64,000 nucleotides of DNA, taken from the NCBI GenBank assembly GCA_022925895.1, contig JAKSYS010000061.1, forward strand, positions 86,397 to 150,396, written 5' to 3'. Below are positions 32,965 to 43,303 of this stretch, piece by piece. The notes beneath the pieces are model-generated. The model worked only from the letters and a program-made list of their open reading frames with translations, had not been told where the DNA came from and did no database searches. The number at the start of each line of letters is the position of its first letter. Within the stretch, counting starts at the first letter, position 1. The stretch comes from Fragilaria crotonensis (lineage: Eukaryota > Bacillariophyta > Fragilariophyceae > Fragilariales > Fragilariaceae). The translations under genes were made by a program, and so were the position numbers.

Positions 32965-33423
32965 TTATAGATTTATTTTATTATCAAAAGACATATTAGT
33001 TAAATCCAATTTAATTGGATTTTGTGCCATGTGAGGATGATTTTCATCAGTATATATATTTAAGCGTCTCATTAAACGCTTTGTTTCTGTCGTAGATAAC
33101 ATACCTTTGATTGATCTCTCAATAGTTAGTTGTGGAAGCGAATCAATAGCATTTTTAATTGTTAAAGCACTTCCAACACGACCAGGATTATTAACAATAT
33201 AATGTTTACTATTTTTGTTTACAATTATTGCATCAGCGTTTATTAAAATTACATAATCACCAATATCAGTTGCAGGATAATAATGAGGTTTAATTTTTCC
33301 TTTCAATAATGCTACAATTATTGTTGATAAACGTCCTAACTTCTGACCTTTACAATCAATAATAAACCAATTTCGAGTTTCATATTTCGAACTTGGTAAA
33401 AATGTTTTGTTTAGGGAATTCAT
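32965..33423 (-). CDS. rpl13: Ribosomal protein L13
   Basis: 152 aa; WFIIDCKGQKLGRLST, the DYVILINAD motif and a central basic segment match L13, the usual upstream partner of rps9. Complete. Confidence 0.95.
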   Translation of the reverse strand: MNSLNKTFLPSSKYETRNWFIIDCKGQKLGRLSTIIVALLKGKIKPHYYPATDIGDYVILINADAIIVNKNSKHYIVNNPGRVGSALTIKNAIDSLPQLTIERSIKGMLSTTETKRLMRRLNIYTDENHPHMAQNPIKLDLTNMSFDNKINL

Positions 33424-33459
33424 ATATTTTTTTAATTAATACTTAATAGAAATATTAAA

Positions 33460-34413
33460 TTAATCATTCTGAACACTTTTTTTCAGAATAATATTTAATT
33501 TATTTTTTAAAGTAGAAAATACTTCGTCAGCAGATTTTCGACCAAAATTTTTAAGTTCTTGTAACTGTTCAGGAGAATATTGTAATAAATCTCCTACAGT
33601 ATTTATTTTTGCTTTTTTTAAACAATTATATGCACGCACTGATAATTGTAATTCTTCAATAGCAATATTTGTATATGGTTCTATACTTAATGAACCATTA
33701 TTTGTTTTTGGTTCTATTATTTCTAGAGTATTTTTTGTTTCAATCAAAGAAGTAAATAAATTAATGATGAGTTGACAAGCTTTTTTCAATGCATCAATAG
33801 GTTTAATACTTCCATTTGTCCAAATTTCAATAAATAATCTTTCTGAAATAGAATTATCATTGTCATAAACGTTTTCAATTTTAAAATTTACTTTTTGAAC
33901 AGGCATAAATATACTATCAATTTGAAGAAAATTTTTGTCTTCATCTGTAAACATCTGTGATGCTAATTTATAACCTGTCCCATATTCAATTTTGAATTCT
34001 ATTTCTAGATTGATCGAAGTTGAAATTGTAGCTATGTAATGATTTGAATTAACAATTTCTAATCCTGTGGGCAAACTAATTAAATCTGCAGTAACAACTA
34101 AAGGACCTTGGACTTTTAAACGACCAAATTTAACATCAGTTGTGTTACTTTTAATTACTATACCTTTCAGATTTAATAATATTTCTAAAATATCTTCTCG
34201 AACTCCTGGAATAGTTGCGAACTCGTGTCGAATGCCGACAATACGAACAGCAGATATTGCAGTACCTCCTAAATCACCTAATAATACTCTTCTTAAGTGA
34301 TTTCCAATAGTTATTCCTTGCCCAGGTTCTAATTGATTAATTAAAAATTGTCCATAACAAACACCTGATTGAAGTTTTTCTGATTTTAAAGGCTTAAAAT
34401 ATAAATTGTTCAT
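33460..34413 (-). CDS. rpoA: RNA polymerase alpha subunit
   Basis: 317 aa. The N-terminal assembly domain is visible (PGQGITIGNHLRRVLLGDLGG, GVREDILEILLNLKG) and the C-terminal helix-hairpin-helix domain lies at about 250-310 (LSVRAYNCLKKAKINTVGDLL, LKNFGRKSADEV). It is part of the plastid-encoded polymerase, which recognises the -35/-10 promoters noted here. Sits between rps11 and rpl13 as in bacteria. Confidence 0.97.
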   Translation of the reverse strand: MNNLYFKPLKSEKLQSGVCYGQFLINQLEPGQGITIGNHLRRVLLGDLGGTAISAVRIVGIRHEFATIPGVREDILEILLNLKGIVIKSNTTDVKFGRLKVQGPLVVTADLISLPTGLEIVNSNHYIATISTSINLEIEFKIEYGTGYKLASQMFTDEDKNFLQIDSIFMPVQKVNFKIENVYDNDNSISERLFIEIWTNGSIKPIDALKKACQLIINLFTSLIETKNTLEIIEPKTNNGSLSIEPYTNIAIEELQLSVRAYNCLKKAKINTVGDLLQYSPEQLQELKNFGRKSADEVFSTLKNKLNIILKKSVQND

Positions 34414-34448
34414 CTTAAAATATTAAAAATTAATTAGAAATTTAAAAA

Positions 34449-34827
34449 TTAAACACGACGCTTTTTAGGAGGTCGACAGCCATTATGTGGAACAGATGTA
34501 ATATCTTCAATTGAACTAATTTCAAATCCTGCTGCTTCAATAGCACGAATAGCGGTCTCACGACCCGATCCTTGACCTTTCACTAAAATATTAACACTTT
34601 TCATACCAGTACTTACTGCTTCAAGAGCAGCTTTTTCTGCTGCAGTTTGTGCGGCAAATGGTGTACTTTTTCGTGCACCTTTAAAACCAGAACTTCCAGC
34701 AGAAGCCCATGAAACTGTATCACCTACTAAATTAGTAATTGTTACTATAGTATTGTTAAAAGTAGATTGAATATGAACAACCCCTTTAACAAAATTATTT
34801 TTATCTTTTTTTATTTGTTTGAGCCAT
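34449..34827 (-). CDS. rps11: Ribosomal protein S11, one frame break
   Basis: MAQTNKK at 34827, then after one base too many in the seven-base run at 34806-34812 the frame continues [21 protein letters not shown] and ends [10 protein letters not shown]. The result is 125 aa with the S11 signature. Likely a sequence error. Confidence 0.92.
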
Positions 34828-34863
34828 GGGAAAATAAAACTTTAATGGTTAATTCAAATATTA

Positions 34864-35241
34864 TTATTTCTTTTTATTTGTAACGGTTTTTTTAGAGCCA
34901 CGTCTTGCTCTTGCATTTGTTCGTGTACGTTGGCCACGAACAGGAAGACTATTACGGTGGCGTTTTCCACGATGACAATTAATTTCATTTAATCGTTTAA
35001 TATTTAAACCATTAAATCTTCTAAGATCACCTTCTAATTTTAAATCTAAGGCTGGATCTTCTATTGCTTCACGTAAAGCTACAGTTTCTTCTGTTGTTAT
35101 ATCATTCGTTCTTGTTTCAGGATTAATATTTGCTACTTCGATAATTTTTTTAGCCGAAGTAAGACCAATTCCATGAATATATGTAAGAGCGTATGCAATT
35201 CGTTTATTTCTTGGTAAATCAACACCAACTAATCTAACCAT
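34864..35241 (-). CDS. rps13: Ribosomal protein S13
   Basis: 125 aa; [20 protein letters not shown], the YIHGIG motif and the basic tail with [14 protein letters not shown] are typical. Complete. Confidence 0.96.
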   Translation of the reverse strand: MVRLVGVDLPRNKRIAYALTYIHGIGLTSAKKIIEVANINPETRTNDITTEETVALREAIEDPALDLKLEGDLRRFNGLNIKRLNEINCHRGKRHRNSLPVRGQRTRTNARARRGSKKTVTNKKK

Positions 35242-35262
35242 TATATTAACTCCTTTTAAATA

Positions 35263-35376
35263 TTATCCCTGACGTTGTTTATGTTTTGGATTAGAACAAA
35301 TTACCATAATTCTACCATGTCGTTTAATTACCCGACATTTATCACACATTTTTTTAACTGATGGACGAACTTTCAT
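35263..35376 (-). CDS. rpl36: Ribosomal protein L36
   Basis: 37 aa, [20 protein letters not shown] then [17 protein letters not shown]; the zinc ligand pattern CxxC...C...H is intact. Lies between secY and rps13 as in bacteria. Confidence 0.97.
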   Translation of the reverse strand: MKVRPSVKKMCDKCRVIKRHGRIMVICSNPKHKQRQG

Positions 35377-35388
35377 TATAAATTTTAG

Positions 35389-36662
35389 TTATAATTTAAA
35401 TGTATTTTTTTTTTTGTAAATATTTGAATATATAATATCATCAACTTCTTTTGAAATATCTACTAGAACACCTGCCATAATTAACAATGAAGTTGTACTT
35501 AATCCATTTAAACTTGAGATTTGAAGTATAACTTCAATTACGTTAGGAAGAGTTGCAAGCAAGGCCAAAATAACTGCTCCTAAAACTGTTAACCGATTCA
35601 TTACTTTTTTTAAATAAAATGTAGTTTGAACACCTGGTCTGATTCCAGGAATTGTTACAGCCATTTTTTGTAATTGGTCAGCTATATCTTTGGGATTCAA
35701 AACAATTGTTGAATAAAAAGAACTGAATAATAATATTAAACCGAAATAAAAGACCCAGTAAGTAATTTTTCCAAGAAGGCCTATATTATTAATGGGTAAA
35801 CTCAATTGAGGAAATATTCCTAAATTACTAATATAACCAGGTAAAACCAAAACTGTTGTTGTTAAAATAATTGGCATTACTCCTGCTTGATTTAATCGAA
35901 CAGGAATATAATTATTTATTAAATTTGATGACCCTACTCTTCGTTGATTTAATTGTTTTGACGAAATAATCGGTATTCGCCTTACTCCTTCTTGTAATAA
36001 TACAATACCGCATAATGAAAGAATTATTAAACCACTAATAATAATTATTGATGGAAGAGTTAAATTATCTAAATTCTCAGTTATCAAAGTTTTACAAAGA
36101 TTTGGAAAACTTGAAACAATATTTGTATAAATAAGTAATGAAGCTCCATTACCTAAACCATAATCTGTCACTAATTCACTTAACCATAAAACAATCATTG
36201 CCCCAGTGGTTAACCAAACAACAATTTCTAATAATAATTGAGTATTCCAATTAAATAAAATTGGTCTTAAGTAAAGTCCTAGTCCGATGCTTTGAATTAT
36301 TGCCCAAATTAATGTAACAAACCTGGTTAAACGGTTTAGTGATCTACGAGCATTTAAATCTCCCTCTTTTGTAATTTTGCTAAAGAAGGAGAAAATGCTA
36401 CTATAAGTTGAATAAAAATAGAGGCATTAATGTAAGGGAAAATATTTAAAGTAAAGAGTCCAATTACAAATGTATCTTTACCCGAAAATGTACTTACGAT
36501 ATTTCTTGCAAATGGATTATTTTGAATATAAAGAGCTAAATCTGTATGATTAATTCCAGGTATTGGAAGAAAGCTACCAATTCGAATAAATAAAATGACA
36601 CCTAAACTAATTAATAAACGTTGTAAGATAATACGAAGACTTATACTATTAAGAATTTTCAC
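35389..36662 (-). CDS. secY: Protein translocase SecY, one frame break
   Basis: Channel subunit of the thylakoid Sec translocon, working with SecA (also in this window). It begins MKILNSISLRIILQRLLISL at 36662; the plug/TM2 region (ARNIVSTFSGKD, NIFPYINASIFIQL) precedes a break at the four-base run 36367-36370, where one base is missing. The frame then continues GDLNARRSLNRLTRF through ten expected membrane spans. The repaired length is 424 aa, normal. Likely sequence error. Confidence 0.93.
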
Positions 36663-36715
36663 CGGTTTGTTTTCAATTCAATTATATGATTATTATCGTA
36701 TTGGAAATTATTACC

Positions 36716-37252
36716 CTATTTTAACTCTAGATTCCGTTTTTTTGCGACTTCAGCTTTAGTTGTTAATTGTTCTAATCCGCAAATTGCAGCTCTAGCATTA
36801 TTTAATAGATTATTTGATCCTAATTGTTTTGCAATAACATTTTTAACTCCAGCAACTTCTAACACAATGCGAACCGCTCCACCTGCAATAACACCAGAAC
36901 CTTCAATAGCAGGTTTCATCATAATTCTACAAGCACCGAATTGACCTATAACATCATGTGGAATACTTAATGATTTTGTAATAGGAAGACTTATTAAATT
37001 CTTACGACCATCTGTTTTGGCTTTTTTAAAAGCATTAACCACATCATCAGCTTTGGCTACACCAACACCCACTTTCCCATTTTCATCACCAAGTACAACA
37101 ATCGCACGGAAACTTAATTTTTTACCACCTTTTGTTACTTTTGAAACTCGACTAATTTTAATTAATCGTTCTACAAATTTAGGTTCTTGTGGTTGATTAT
37201 TACGTCGCGAATTTTTTTTCAATTTATTTAGTTGTTTTAAATCACTACTCAT
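36716..37252 (-). CDS. rps5: Ribosomal protein S5
   Basis: 178 aa; the double-stranded RNA-binding signature FVERLIKISRVSKVTKGGKKLSF and GIAGG-type VIAGGAVRIVLEVAGVKNVIAK are present. Complete, downstream of rpl18. Confidence 0.96.
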   Translation of the reverse strand: MSSDLKQLNKLKKNSRRNNQPQEPKFVERLIKISRVSKVTKGGKKLSFRAIVVLGDENGKVGVGVAKADDVVNAFKKAKTDGRKNLISLPITKSLSIPHDVIGQFGACRIMMKPAIEGSGVIAGGAVRIVLEVAGVKNVIAKQLGSNNLLNNARAAICGLEQLTTKAEVAKKRNLELK

Positions 37253-37292
37253 AAAACTTTTTCGATTTTGCTACTTTTTTCTAAATGTTGAA

Positions 37293-37700
37293 TTAAAATT
37301 GAAGGCCACCCGCTCTAGCACCATCTGCTAAAGCTTTAACTCGGCCATGATATATATAAGGACCACGGTCAAAAACAATTTTTGTAATATTTTTTTTTAA
37401 ACTTAATTCTGCTAACTTTTCACCCATAATTCTTGATGCCTCACAGGTTCTTCCATTAGCTACTTTGATTTTAATTGTACGATCTAATGTAGAACAAGCT
37501 ACAAGAGTTCGTGACGTTGTATCATCAATTATTTGGGCATAAATATTTTCATTTGAACGATAAACCGATAATCTTGGTCTATCACTAGTACCTTTAATTC
37601 GGCCGCGTAAGGTATTACGTTTAAGAATTTTATATTTACTAGGTTTTAAACGTTTATTTTTATTTTTTAACTTTAATAAGGCTTGTTTTGAGAATTTCAT
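37293..37700 (-). CDS. rpl18: Ribosomal protein L18
   Basis: 135 aa; [24 protein letters not shown] and the C-terminal [23 protein letters not shown] identify L18, a 5S rRNA binder. The N-terminal basic stretch (about 25 residues) makes it a little longer than bacterial L18. Confidence 0.94.
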   Translation of the reverse strand: MKFSKQALLKLKNKNKRLKPSKYKILKRNTLRGRIKGTSDRPRLSVYRSNENIYAQIIDDTTSRTLVACSTLDRTIKIKVANGRTCEASRIMGEKLAELSLKKNITKIVFDRGPYIYHGRVKALADGARAGGLQF

Positions 37701-37790
37701 AATTCGAACTTTTAAGTTTAAATACTAAAATATAATTAAAGTTTCAGAAACTTTACAAAAATAATTTCCGAGTCTAAGTAAGTTAGAAAA

Positions 37791-38330
37791 TTATTTTTTA
37801 CCAGATTTACCTGCTTTACGAAGTACTTTTTCATTTTTATATAAAATACCTTTCCCTTTGTAGGGCTCAGGTCGTCTCCATGAACGAATTTTAGAAGCAA
37901 ATAAACCTAATAATTCTTTATCACATGATTTTATATTTATAGTTGTGTTTTGAATGACTTCAATTGTTATAGGTTTTGGAATTTCGATTTTAACAGGGTG
38001 ACTGTAACCTAAATTTAAAGTAATTTCACTTTGGTCAACGGCAGCCCGATAACCAACTCCTTTTAAAACTAAAGTCAATTCAAATTGTTCTGACACACCA
38101 ATAACCATGTTATTAATCAAAGTTCTATATAATCCATGAAGTGCTCTAAAACTTCGTGTATTTTCTTTTAAATTAACATTTAAAAAATTTTCGTTTTGTA
38201 CAATTTGAATAACATCAGGAAGTGTTGTTTGTAATGTTCCAAATTTTCCTTTAACAGTAACTTCTGAACCACTATAATTAATATCAACATTTTCTGGTAT
38301 TTGTATAGGTAATTTTCCGATACGTGACAT
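37791..38330 (-). CDS. rpl6: Ribosomal protein L6
   Basis: 179 aa; MSRIGKLPIQIPENV start and PEPYKGKGILYKNEKVLRKAGKSGKK end, the L6 signature. Complete. Confidence 0.97.
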   Translation of the reverse strand: MSRIGKLPIQIPENVDINYSGSEVTVKGKFGTLQTTLPDVIQIVQNENFLNVNLKENTRSFRALHGLYRTLINNMVIGVSEQFELTLVLKGVGYRAAVDQSEITLNLGYSHPVKIEIPKPITIEVIQNTTINIKSCDKELLGLFASKIRSWRRPEPYKGKGILYKNEKVLRKAGKSGKK

Positions 38331-38347
38331 TTTAGAAACTCCTTAAT

Positions 38348-38746
38348 TTACCATATATAACATAAAACTTCGCCACCAATACCCAATTCTTTAGCTTTTA
38401 AATTTGTCATTACTCCTCGCGATGTAGAAATAATAGCAATTCCTAAATTATCTAAAACGGTTGGCAATTTTTTTGAATTAGCATAAACACGTAAACCAGA
38501 TTTACTTATTCTTTCTAATTTTAAAATAACAGGTTGTCTTTCTTTTCCTACATACTTTAATGAAATTAATAGATATTTTCTATTATTTTCCTCATAGTTT
38601 TCAAAATTTTCAATAAATCCCTCTTCTTTCAACACTTTTGTTATTGCTAATGACATTTTTGTAGCAGGGATTTGTACAATTTGGTGCTTTACCATATTTG
38701 CATTTCGAATGCGTGTTAGCATATCTGAAATATTATCTGTTACCAC
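38348..38746 (-). CDS. rps8: Ribosomal protein S8
   Basis: 132 aa; [22 protein letters not shown] and the C-terminal [26 protein letters not shown] match S8. Complete. Confidence 0.97.
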   Translation of the reverse strand: MVTDNISDMLTRIRNANMVKHQIVQIPATKMSLAITKVLKEEGFIENFENYEENNRKYLLISLKYVGKERQPVILKLERISKSGLRVYANSKKLPTVLDNLGIAIISTSRGVMTNLKAKELGIGGEVLCYIW

Positions 38747-38779
38747 ATTTTTCTCCTTCTAAATTTTAATTTTTATAAA

Positions 38780-39496
38780 TTATTCTTGAGACCAACGTTT
38801 TCTTTTTAAGTGACGTTTACGATCCCATACACGATTAATTTCAGAAAATGAAGAATGTTTATCATAATAACCACTATCATTTAATGGAAAACGTAAAAAT
38901 CTAAAAAGAATCATACCATTTAAAATACGATCCATAGTTGTTGAACGATATTTTGGTAAACAATTATCTAAAACAATAGTAATTGTAAAACCTTGTGCTT
39001 GATCAACATCGTCGTAATTAATTTCAGGAAAAATTAATTGTTCTTTTAAACCAAAAGTAAAATTTCCAGCTTTATCAAAACTTCGTAATGAGAATCCACG
39101 AAAATCACGAATCTGTGCAAACGTAAAGAAAATTAATTTAGTTAAAAATGCATACATTTTTTCACCACGTAATGTTACGGTTAATCCCAATTCCATATCT
39201 TCTCGAATTTTGAAACCTGCGATAGCTTTTTTAGACTTTGTAATAACAGGTTTTTGTCCTGTGATTTTTTCAAATTCGTCAATACTTTTTTTTAATACAT
39301 TTGTGTTTTGGGCAGCTAAGCCAAGACCACGATTAATTTGAATTTTTTTTAATTTGGGTACAGTGTGTGGATTTTTAAACAAATCTGGACTGTTTTTAAG
39401 AATAACGGGTTTAATACCATGTTCATATTCTTTTTTAATATCATCAAGCAAGCTATAAATTTCAGCAATTTCTTCTATTGAATGTTGATTTAGCAT
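38780..39496 (-). CDS. rpl5: Ribosomal protein L5
   Basis: 238 aa, 5S rRNA-binding protein: [25 protein letters not shown]-type [32 protein letters not shown]. Longer than bacterial L5 (about 180 aa) at both ends, with an extra C-terminal basic stretch. Complete frame. Confidence 0.94.
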   Translation of the reverse strand: MLNQHSIEEIAEIYSLLDDIKKEYEHGIKPVILKNSPDLFKNPHTVPKLKKIQINRGLGLAAQNTNVLKKSIDEFEKITGQKPVITKSKKAIAGFKIREDMELGLTVTLRGEKMYAFLTKLIFFTFAQIRDFRGFSLRSFDKAGNFTFGLKEQLIFPEINYDDVDQAQGFTITIVLDNCLPKYRSTTMDRILNGMILFRFLRFPLNDSGYYDKHSSFSEINRVWDRKRHLKRKRWSQE

Positions 39497-39504
39497 ATTA
39501 TTTT

Positions 39505-39741
39505 TTAATTACATAATTTAACATTTGAATGATGGATTGGTGCTTCAAATTGTTTTATTTCCCCAACTTCATTTTCAGTTCTAGGTTTAATATGTTTAAA
39601 TTTAAAATTAACACCTTTTACGATAATTTTACCTGTATTTTTATTTACTCTAATAACTTCACCTGTTTCATTTTTATGAAATCCTGAAATAATCATTACA
39701 TTATCTCCAACTCGGACATGCATTTTTTGTTGTTTAATCAT
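39505..39741 (-). CDS. rpl24: Ribosomal protein L24
   Basis: 78 aa; KOW motif in [26 protein letters not shown], then [13 protein letters not shown]. Its start abuts the rpl14 stop with no gap, suggesting translational coupling. Confidence 0.93.
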   Translation of the reverse strand: MIKQQKMHVRVGDNVMIISGFHKNETGEVIRVNKNTGKIIVKGVNFKFKHIKPRTENEVGEIKQFEAPIHHSNVKLCN

Positions 39742-40107
39742 TTATAAAACCTCCGGAGCTAAAGATACAATTTTTGATAAATTTCTGTCACGAATTTCTC
39801 GTGCCACCGGTCCAAAAACACGTGTACCACGTGGGTTATTGTCCATATTTACAAGAACACCTGCATTATCATCAAATCTAATGTACATTCCATCAGAACG
39901 ACGAATAGTTTTAGATGTTCGAACAATAATTGCTCGAACCACATCAGAACGCTTAACAGGCATATTCGGAATAGCTTCTTTAACTACAGCAATGATAGTA
40001 TCACCAATTTCAGCATATTTTTTATTACCACCTAGAACCCTAATACACATAATTTTTTTAGCACCAGTATTATCTGCTACTGTTAGCATTGTTTGAGGAT
40101 AAATCAT
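39742..40107 (-). CDS. rpl14: Ribosomal protein L14
   Basis: 121 aa; [27 protein letters not shown] and ARKP-like [11 protein letters not shown], typical L14. Complete. Confidence 0.97.
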   Translation of the reverse strand: MIYPQTMLTVADNTGAKKIMCIRVLGGNKKYAEIGDTIIAVVKEAIPNMPVKRSDVVRAIIVRTSKTIRRSDGMYIRFDDNAGVLVNMDNNPRGTRVFGPVAREIRDRNLSKIVSLAPEVL

Positions 40108-40118
40108 AAAATTACTTT

Positions 40119-40373
40119 TTAACTAATTAACGATGATTTTGAAATAATTTTGACTAATTTCCAACGTTTTCTTTTGCTTAATGGTCGACATTCTTGAACT
40201 AATACTTTATCACCAATCCCACATTCTTCTAATTCATCATGTGCTAAATACTTTTTAGTTTTTAACATAGTTTTTGAATATATAGGATGAGGATAGCGAT
40301 TTTCAATTTTTACTACAATCGTTTTTTGCATTTTATTACTAACGACCACACCAAGCTTTTCTTTGACTGGCAT
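40119..40373 (-). CDS. rps17: Ribosomal protein S17
   Basis: 84 aa; [27 protein letters not shown] then [24 protein letters not shown]. Complete. Confidence 0.96.
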   Translation of the reverse strand: MPVKEKLGVVVSNKMQKTIVVKIENRYPHPIYSKTMLKTKKYLAHDELEECGIGDKVLVQECRPLSKRKRWKLVKIISKSSLIS

Positions 40374-40390
40374 TTAAAACTCCTTGATTT

Positions 40391-40636
40391 TTAATTTGGA
40401 ATTAATTGGTTAATTACAGTTTCTTCGTTATTTTCAGTTTCTTCTAATCTCATACCTAAAAGTGTTTTAAATTGAGCTAATTTACGTTTAGCATTTTTAA
40501 TATCATTAGGTTTAAAACTTTGACGTGTTGCTTTTTTAAAACGTAAATTAAAAATTTCGTTTTCAGTTTTTATAATCTCTTCAGATATTTCTTTATTTGA
40601 AAGAGAAATTATATCAGCGAATTTAGATAAACTCAT
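40391..40636 (-). CDS. rpl29: Ribosomal protein L29
   Basis: 81 aa; EEIIKTENEIFNLRFKKATRQSFKPNDIKNAKRKLAQFKTLL matches the L29 two-helix core. It lies between rpl16 and rps17 as expected; a short acidic C-terminal tail is added. Confidence 0.92.
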   Translation of the reverse strand: MSLSKFADIISLSNKEISEEIIKTENEIFNLRFKKATRQSFKPNDIKNAKRKLAQFKTLLGMRLEETENNEETVINQLIPN

Positions 40637-40639
40637 AAT

Positions 40640-41056
40640 TTATTCAATAGTATCTTTAATAATAAATTTTGTTTTTAAGGGTAACTTATAAGAAGCTAAA
40701 CTAAAAGCACTTTTAGCCACTTCTTCTGGAACGGAACCAATTTCAAATAAAATTGTACCAGGTTTAACAACAGCTACCCAGTAATCAACAGAACCTTTAC
40801 CAGAGCCCATACGAGATTCTGCTGCACGGGCAGTTACACTTTTATCTGGGAATATTCGAATCCATAATTTAGCACCACGTTTTGTATAACGAGTAATTGT
40901 ACGACGGGCTGCTTCAATTTGACGAGATGTGATCCATGTAGGTTCCAAAGCTTGTAAAGCAAAATCACCAAAACAGATTACATTACCTTTAGTTGCGGTA
41001 CCTTTCATGCGCCCTCTATGGTATTTTCGATATTTTGTTCTTTTTGGACTTAACAT
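40640..41056 (-). CDS. rpl16: Ribosomal protein L16
   Basis: 138 aa; [19 protein letters not shown] and [28 protein letters not shown] are diagnostic. No intron. Complete. Confidence 0.98.
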   Translation of the reverse strand: MLSPKRTKYRKYHRGRMKGTATKGNVICFGDFALQALEPTWITSRQIEAARRTITRYTKRGAKLWIRIFPDKSVTARAAESRMGSGKGSVDYWVAVVKPGTILFEIGSVPEEVAKSAFSLASYKLPLKTKFIIKDTIE

Positions 41057-41105
41057 AATTAATATTGTTTTTATAAAGTTAGACTAATTTGAATAACAAA
41101 AAGTA

Positions 41106-41750
41106 TTATTTTGTTAAAATTTCATTTTTAAATAACCAAACTTTGATTCCTAATACACCATAAATTGTGTGAGCTTCTCTTGTTGCATAATCAATGTCTG
41201 CTCGTAATGTTTGTAAAGGTACACGACCTTCACGTATCCATTCACTTCTTGCAATTTCAGCACCATTTAAACGGCCTGAAACTTGAATTTTGATACCATT
41301 TACATTTTGTTTTTGTGCTCTTTGTAATGCTTCTCTAATTGCACGACGAAAAGCTACTCGTTTTTCTAATTGGTCAACTACTAAATCACCAAGAAGACCT
41401 GCATTTAAATCTACTTGTTCAACTTCAAAAACATTAATTGTTAATTGACGGTCAATTGGTAAAAGTTTTTTAATATTGTTTAATAAATTCTCCAAGCCTG
41501 TACCAAGTTCTCCAATAAGAACTCCGGGTTTTCCTGTTTCGATATTTAATTGAATTTGATCATTTAAGCCATTACGATTAATACGAACATTTGAAATACT
41601 ATTAGTTTTAGCTATAGTATTTAAATAAGTACGAATTTTATCGTCCTCTTTTAAAATATTTGCATATTGATTAAAATTTGCATACCAAGTTGACTTATGT
41701 TCCTGAGTAATTCCTAATCGAAATCCTAAAGGATGTGTCTTTTGCCCCAT
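41106..41750 (-). CDS. rps3: Ribosomal protein S3
   Basis: 214 aa; MGQKTHPLGFRLGITQEHKSTWY and the C-terminal GRLNGAEIARSEWIREGRVPLQTLRADIDY are conserved. KH domain in the middle. Complete. Confidence 0.97.
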   Translation of the reverse strand: MGQKTHPLGFRLGITQEHKSTWYANFNQYANILKEDDKIRTYLNTIAKTNSISNVRINRNGLNDQIQLNIETGKPGVLIGELGTGLENLLNNIKKLLPIDRQLTINVFEVEQVDLNAGLLGDLVVDQLEKRVAFRRAIREALQRAQKQNVNGIKIQVSGRLNGAEIARSEWIREGRVPLQTLRADIDYATREAHTIYGVLGIKVWLFKNEILTK

Positions 41751-41787
41751 AGAATTAATTTAATCCTTATTAAAGTAAATTTAATTT

Positions 41788-42134
41788 TTAATTTATTTGT
41801 GTTAATACTACTGTAATATGACAAGTAGGTTTTAAAATTTTATAAGCACGTCCTTGTGCTCGTGGTCTTATACGTTTAATTTTGGACCTTCGTCTGCAAA
41901 AATTTCATCAACCATTAATTTCTTTTTATCTAAACCATAATTATGTTTAGCATTTGCTGCTGCTGAATGTATTACTTGCCAAATAGGTCCGCTGGCGTCG
42001 TAAGGTAAAAATTCGAGAATCATTAAAGCTTCTTGATATGAACGACCACGTAATTGATCGATAACTCGTCGAATTTTATGCGGAGACATACGAATATATT
42101 TTGCTCTAGCTTTAACGGATTGAGTGTTCGACAT
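41788..42134 (-). CDS. rpl22: Ribosomal protein L22, one frame break
   Basis: Starts [20 protein letters not shown] at 42134. The frame breaks at the three-base run 41875-41877 where one base is missing; beyond it [20 protein letters not shown] and ITVVLTQIN complete the L22 C-terminus. Repaired length 115 aa. Its usual direct neighbour rps19 is displaced by about 1.2 kb. Confidence 0.93.
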
Positions 42135-42245
42135 AATCTATTGTATTATTTTGAATAAAATTTTCTAAACAAGTAAAATTTAAGATTTGTAACAGGATTT
42201 ACTTTCTAGAGTCATAATTTCAATTAGATTTTTCTAATGAAAAAT

Positions 42246-42627
42246 TTAATTACCAAATTGGTTCTGGTTTTTAATTGGTGTTCTTGTGAAATAATGTAAT
42301 TTTAAAGTAATTGTAGTTTCACTAATTTGACTTATATAGTCAGATTTATCTTTTAAAAATCTATTCTTTTTAAAATTATCATTAATATAAACAGAGTCAA
42401 TCCAAATATCAAAGAAATTAATTGAAAAATCATTATGCAATGACAATATAGAAGAATATAATATAGCTAATAAATTATCCTTTTCTGTTGGATTTGAATT
42501 TAATAGATACAAAATATCATCAATAGCATAATAAATATACTTATTTGTAAAACTTGTTAAAATGTTCCGAGCAGTTAATGACAAAGGAATTTTATATTGA
42601 ATTTGAAATGTTTTTAAAATTGACCAT
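42246..42627 (-). CDS. Ycf88-like conserved hypothetical, one frame break
   Basis: About 126 aa, function unknown. No ATG exists in the long open frame (112 residues, starting only at TTG 42584), but one base too many in the A5 run at 42611-42615 links it to the ATG at 42625-42627, giving MVNFKTFQIQYKIPLSLTARN, then a body with TNKYIYYAIDDILYLL, INFFDIWIDSVYIND and ITLKLHYFTRTPIKN. Composition and size resemble the diatom plastid family Ycf88; I cannot confirm this without a search, so no symbol is given. It lies on the strand of the surrounding ribosomal protein genes. Confidence 0.5.
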
Positions 42628-42680
42628 TTAATGAACCGTTAGCTAATTTAAATGTCTTTAAAATTGGCCATTTAATTCAC
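42600..42680 (-). repeat. Direct repeat copying the start of the ycf88-like gene
   Basis: Two direct copies of about 37 bases (42600-42637 and 42643-42680) differ at roughly five positions. Each holds an ATGG(C/T)CAATTTTAAA core. The 42600-42637 copy is the 5' end of the ycf88-like gene; the other covers the stop of the cysteine-rich frame upstream. Confidence 0.65.
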
Positions 42681-43303
42681 CTTTATCTTTTAACTTTATT
42701 TTAATCCCATCTTGATACGGTAAAGGTTTTCCATCACTTAAACCTGTTCTATTTGATTTTACAGTATCTTTTTCTTCATCTATTAATTTATTTAATTCAC
42801 TACAGTAACATTGAAATGTTTGCGCAGTACATTTTGATGATTTTCCCACGGTCGTTTTTAATTTTTGCACTAAGTGTTGGTGAAAAATCATTTCTCTCTT
42901 CAAATCGAATACAAGGTTTTTTCATCGATCTTACATCTATTTCGACAATTAACTTTGTTCTCTTCTTGATCTTCAAATTCACGGCATTCTTTTTACAAAT
43001 TTTTGTTTTATCTAAAACACACCGATCTTTACAGTTAATTTTTTTCTTCTTGCCCTTCAAAATCACGACAGTTTTTTACAGATTTTTGTTTTATTTAAAA
43101 CGCACCTTTCGGATTCTGTATTTAAATTATATCGTTTTTACGCAACAACAGTCGTTCACTTTTTGAGAGCTGATGTTTTCTCGTTCACTTGTTGGTAAAT
43201 CTAAATAATAACATATCTTTGTTTTTGTTTCTGTAGATTTATCTATCTGTAAACTTAAACATTGTTGTTCTATATTTAGCTCAGATCTTTCTTTTTCAGA
43301 CAT
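42658..43303 (-). pseudogene. Broken cysteine-rich tandem-repeat ORF of unknown origin
   Basis: Reading begins MSEKERSELNIEQQCLSLQ at 43303 and stays open 57 codons. Further readable blocks, each in another frame, follow: RCVLNKTKICKNCRDFEGQEE, NCKDRCVLDKTKIC, CREFEDQEENKVNCRNRC, then REMIFHQHLVQKLKTTVGK and YQDGIKIKLKDKGELNGQF to the stop. Five single-base changes in A/T runs (43135-43139, 43072-43077, 43039-43045, 42990-42994, 42917-42922) would join them into about 215 codons. Spaced Cys pairs (KTKICKxC, NCxxRC) recur two or three times. I recognise no family. The break density is far above that of neighbouring genes, so decay is more likely here than sequence error alone. Confidence 0.45.
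42934..43105 (-). repeat. Tandem repeat of about 85 bases in the cysteine-rich frame
   Basis: Units 43023-43105 (83 bases) and 42934-43022 (89 bases) are imperfect head-to-tail copies, each starting GTGYGTTTTARATAAAACA on the minus strand and coding one Cys-rich module. Copy lengths differ in the A-runs. Confidence 0.6.
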
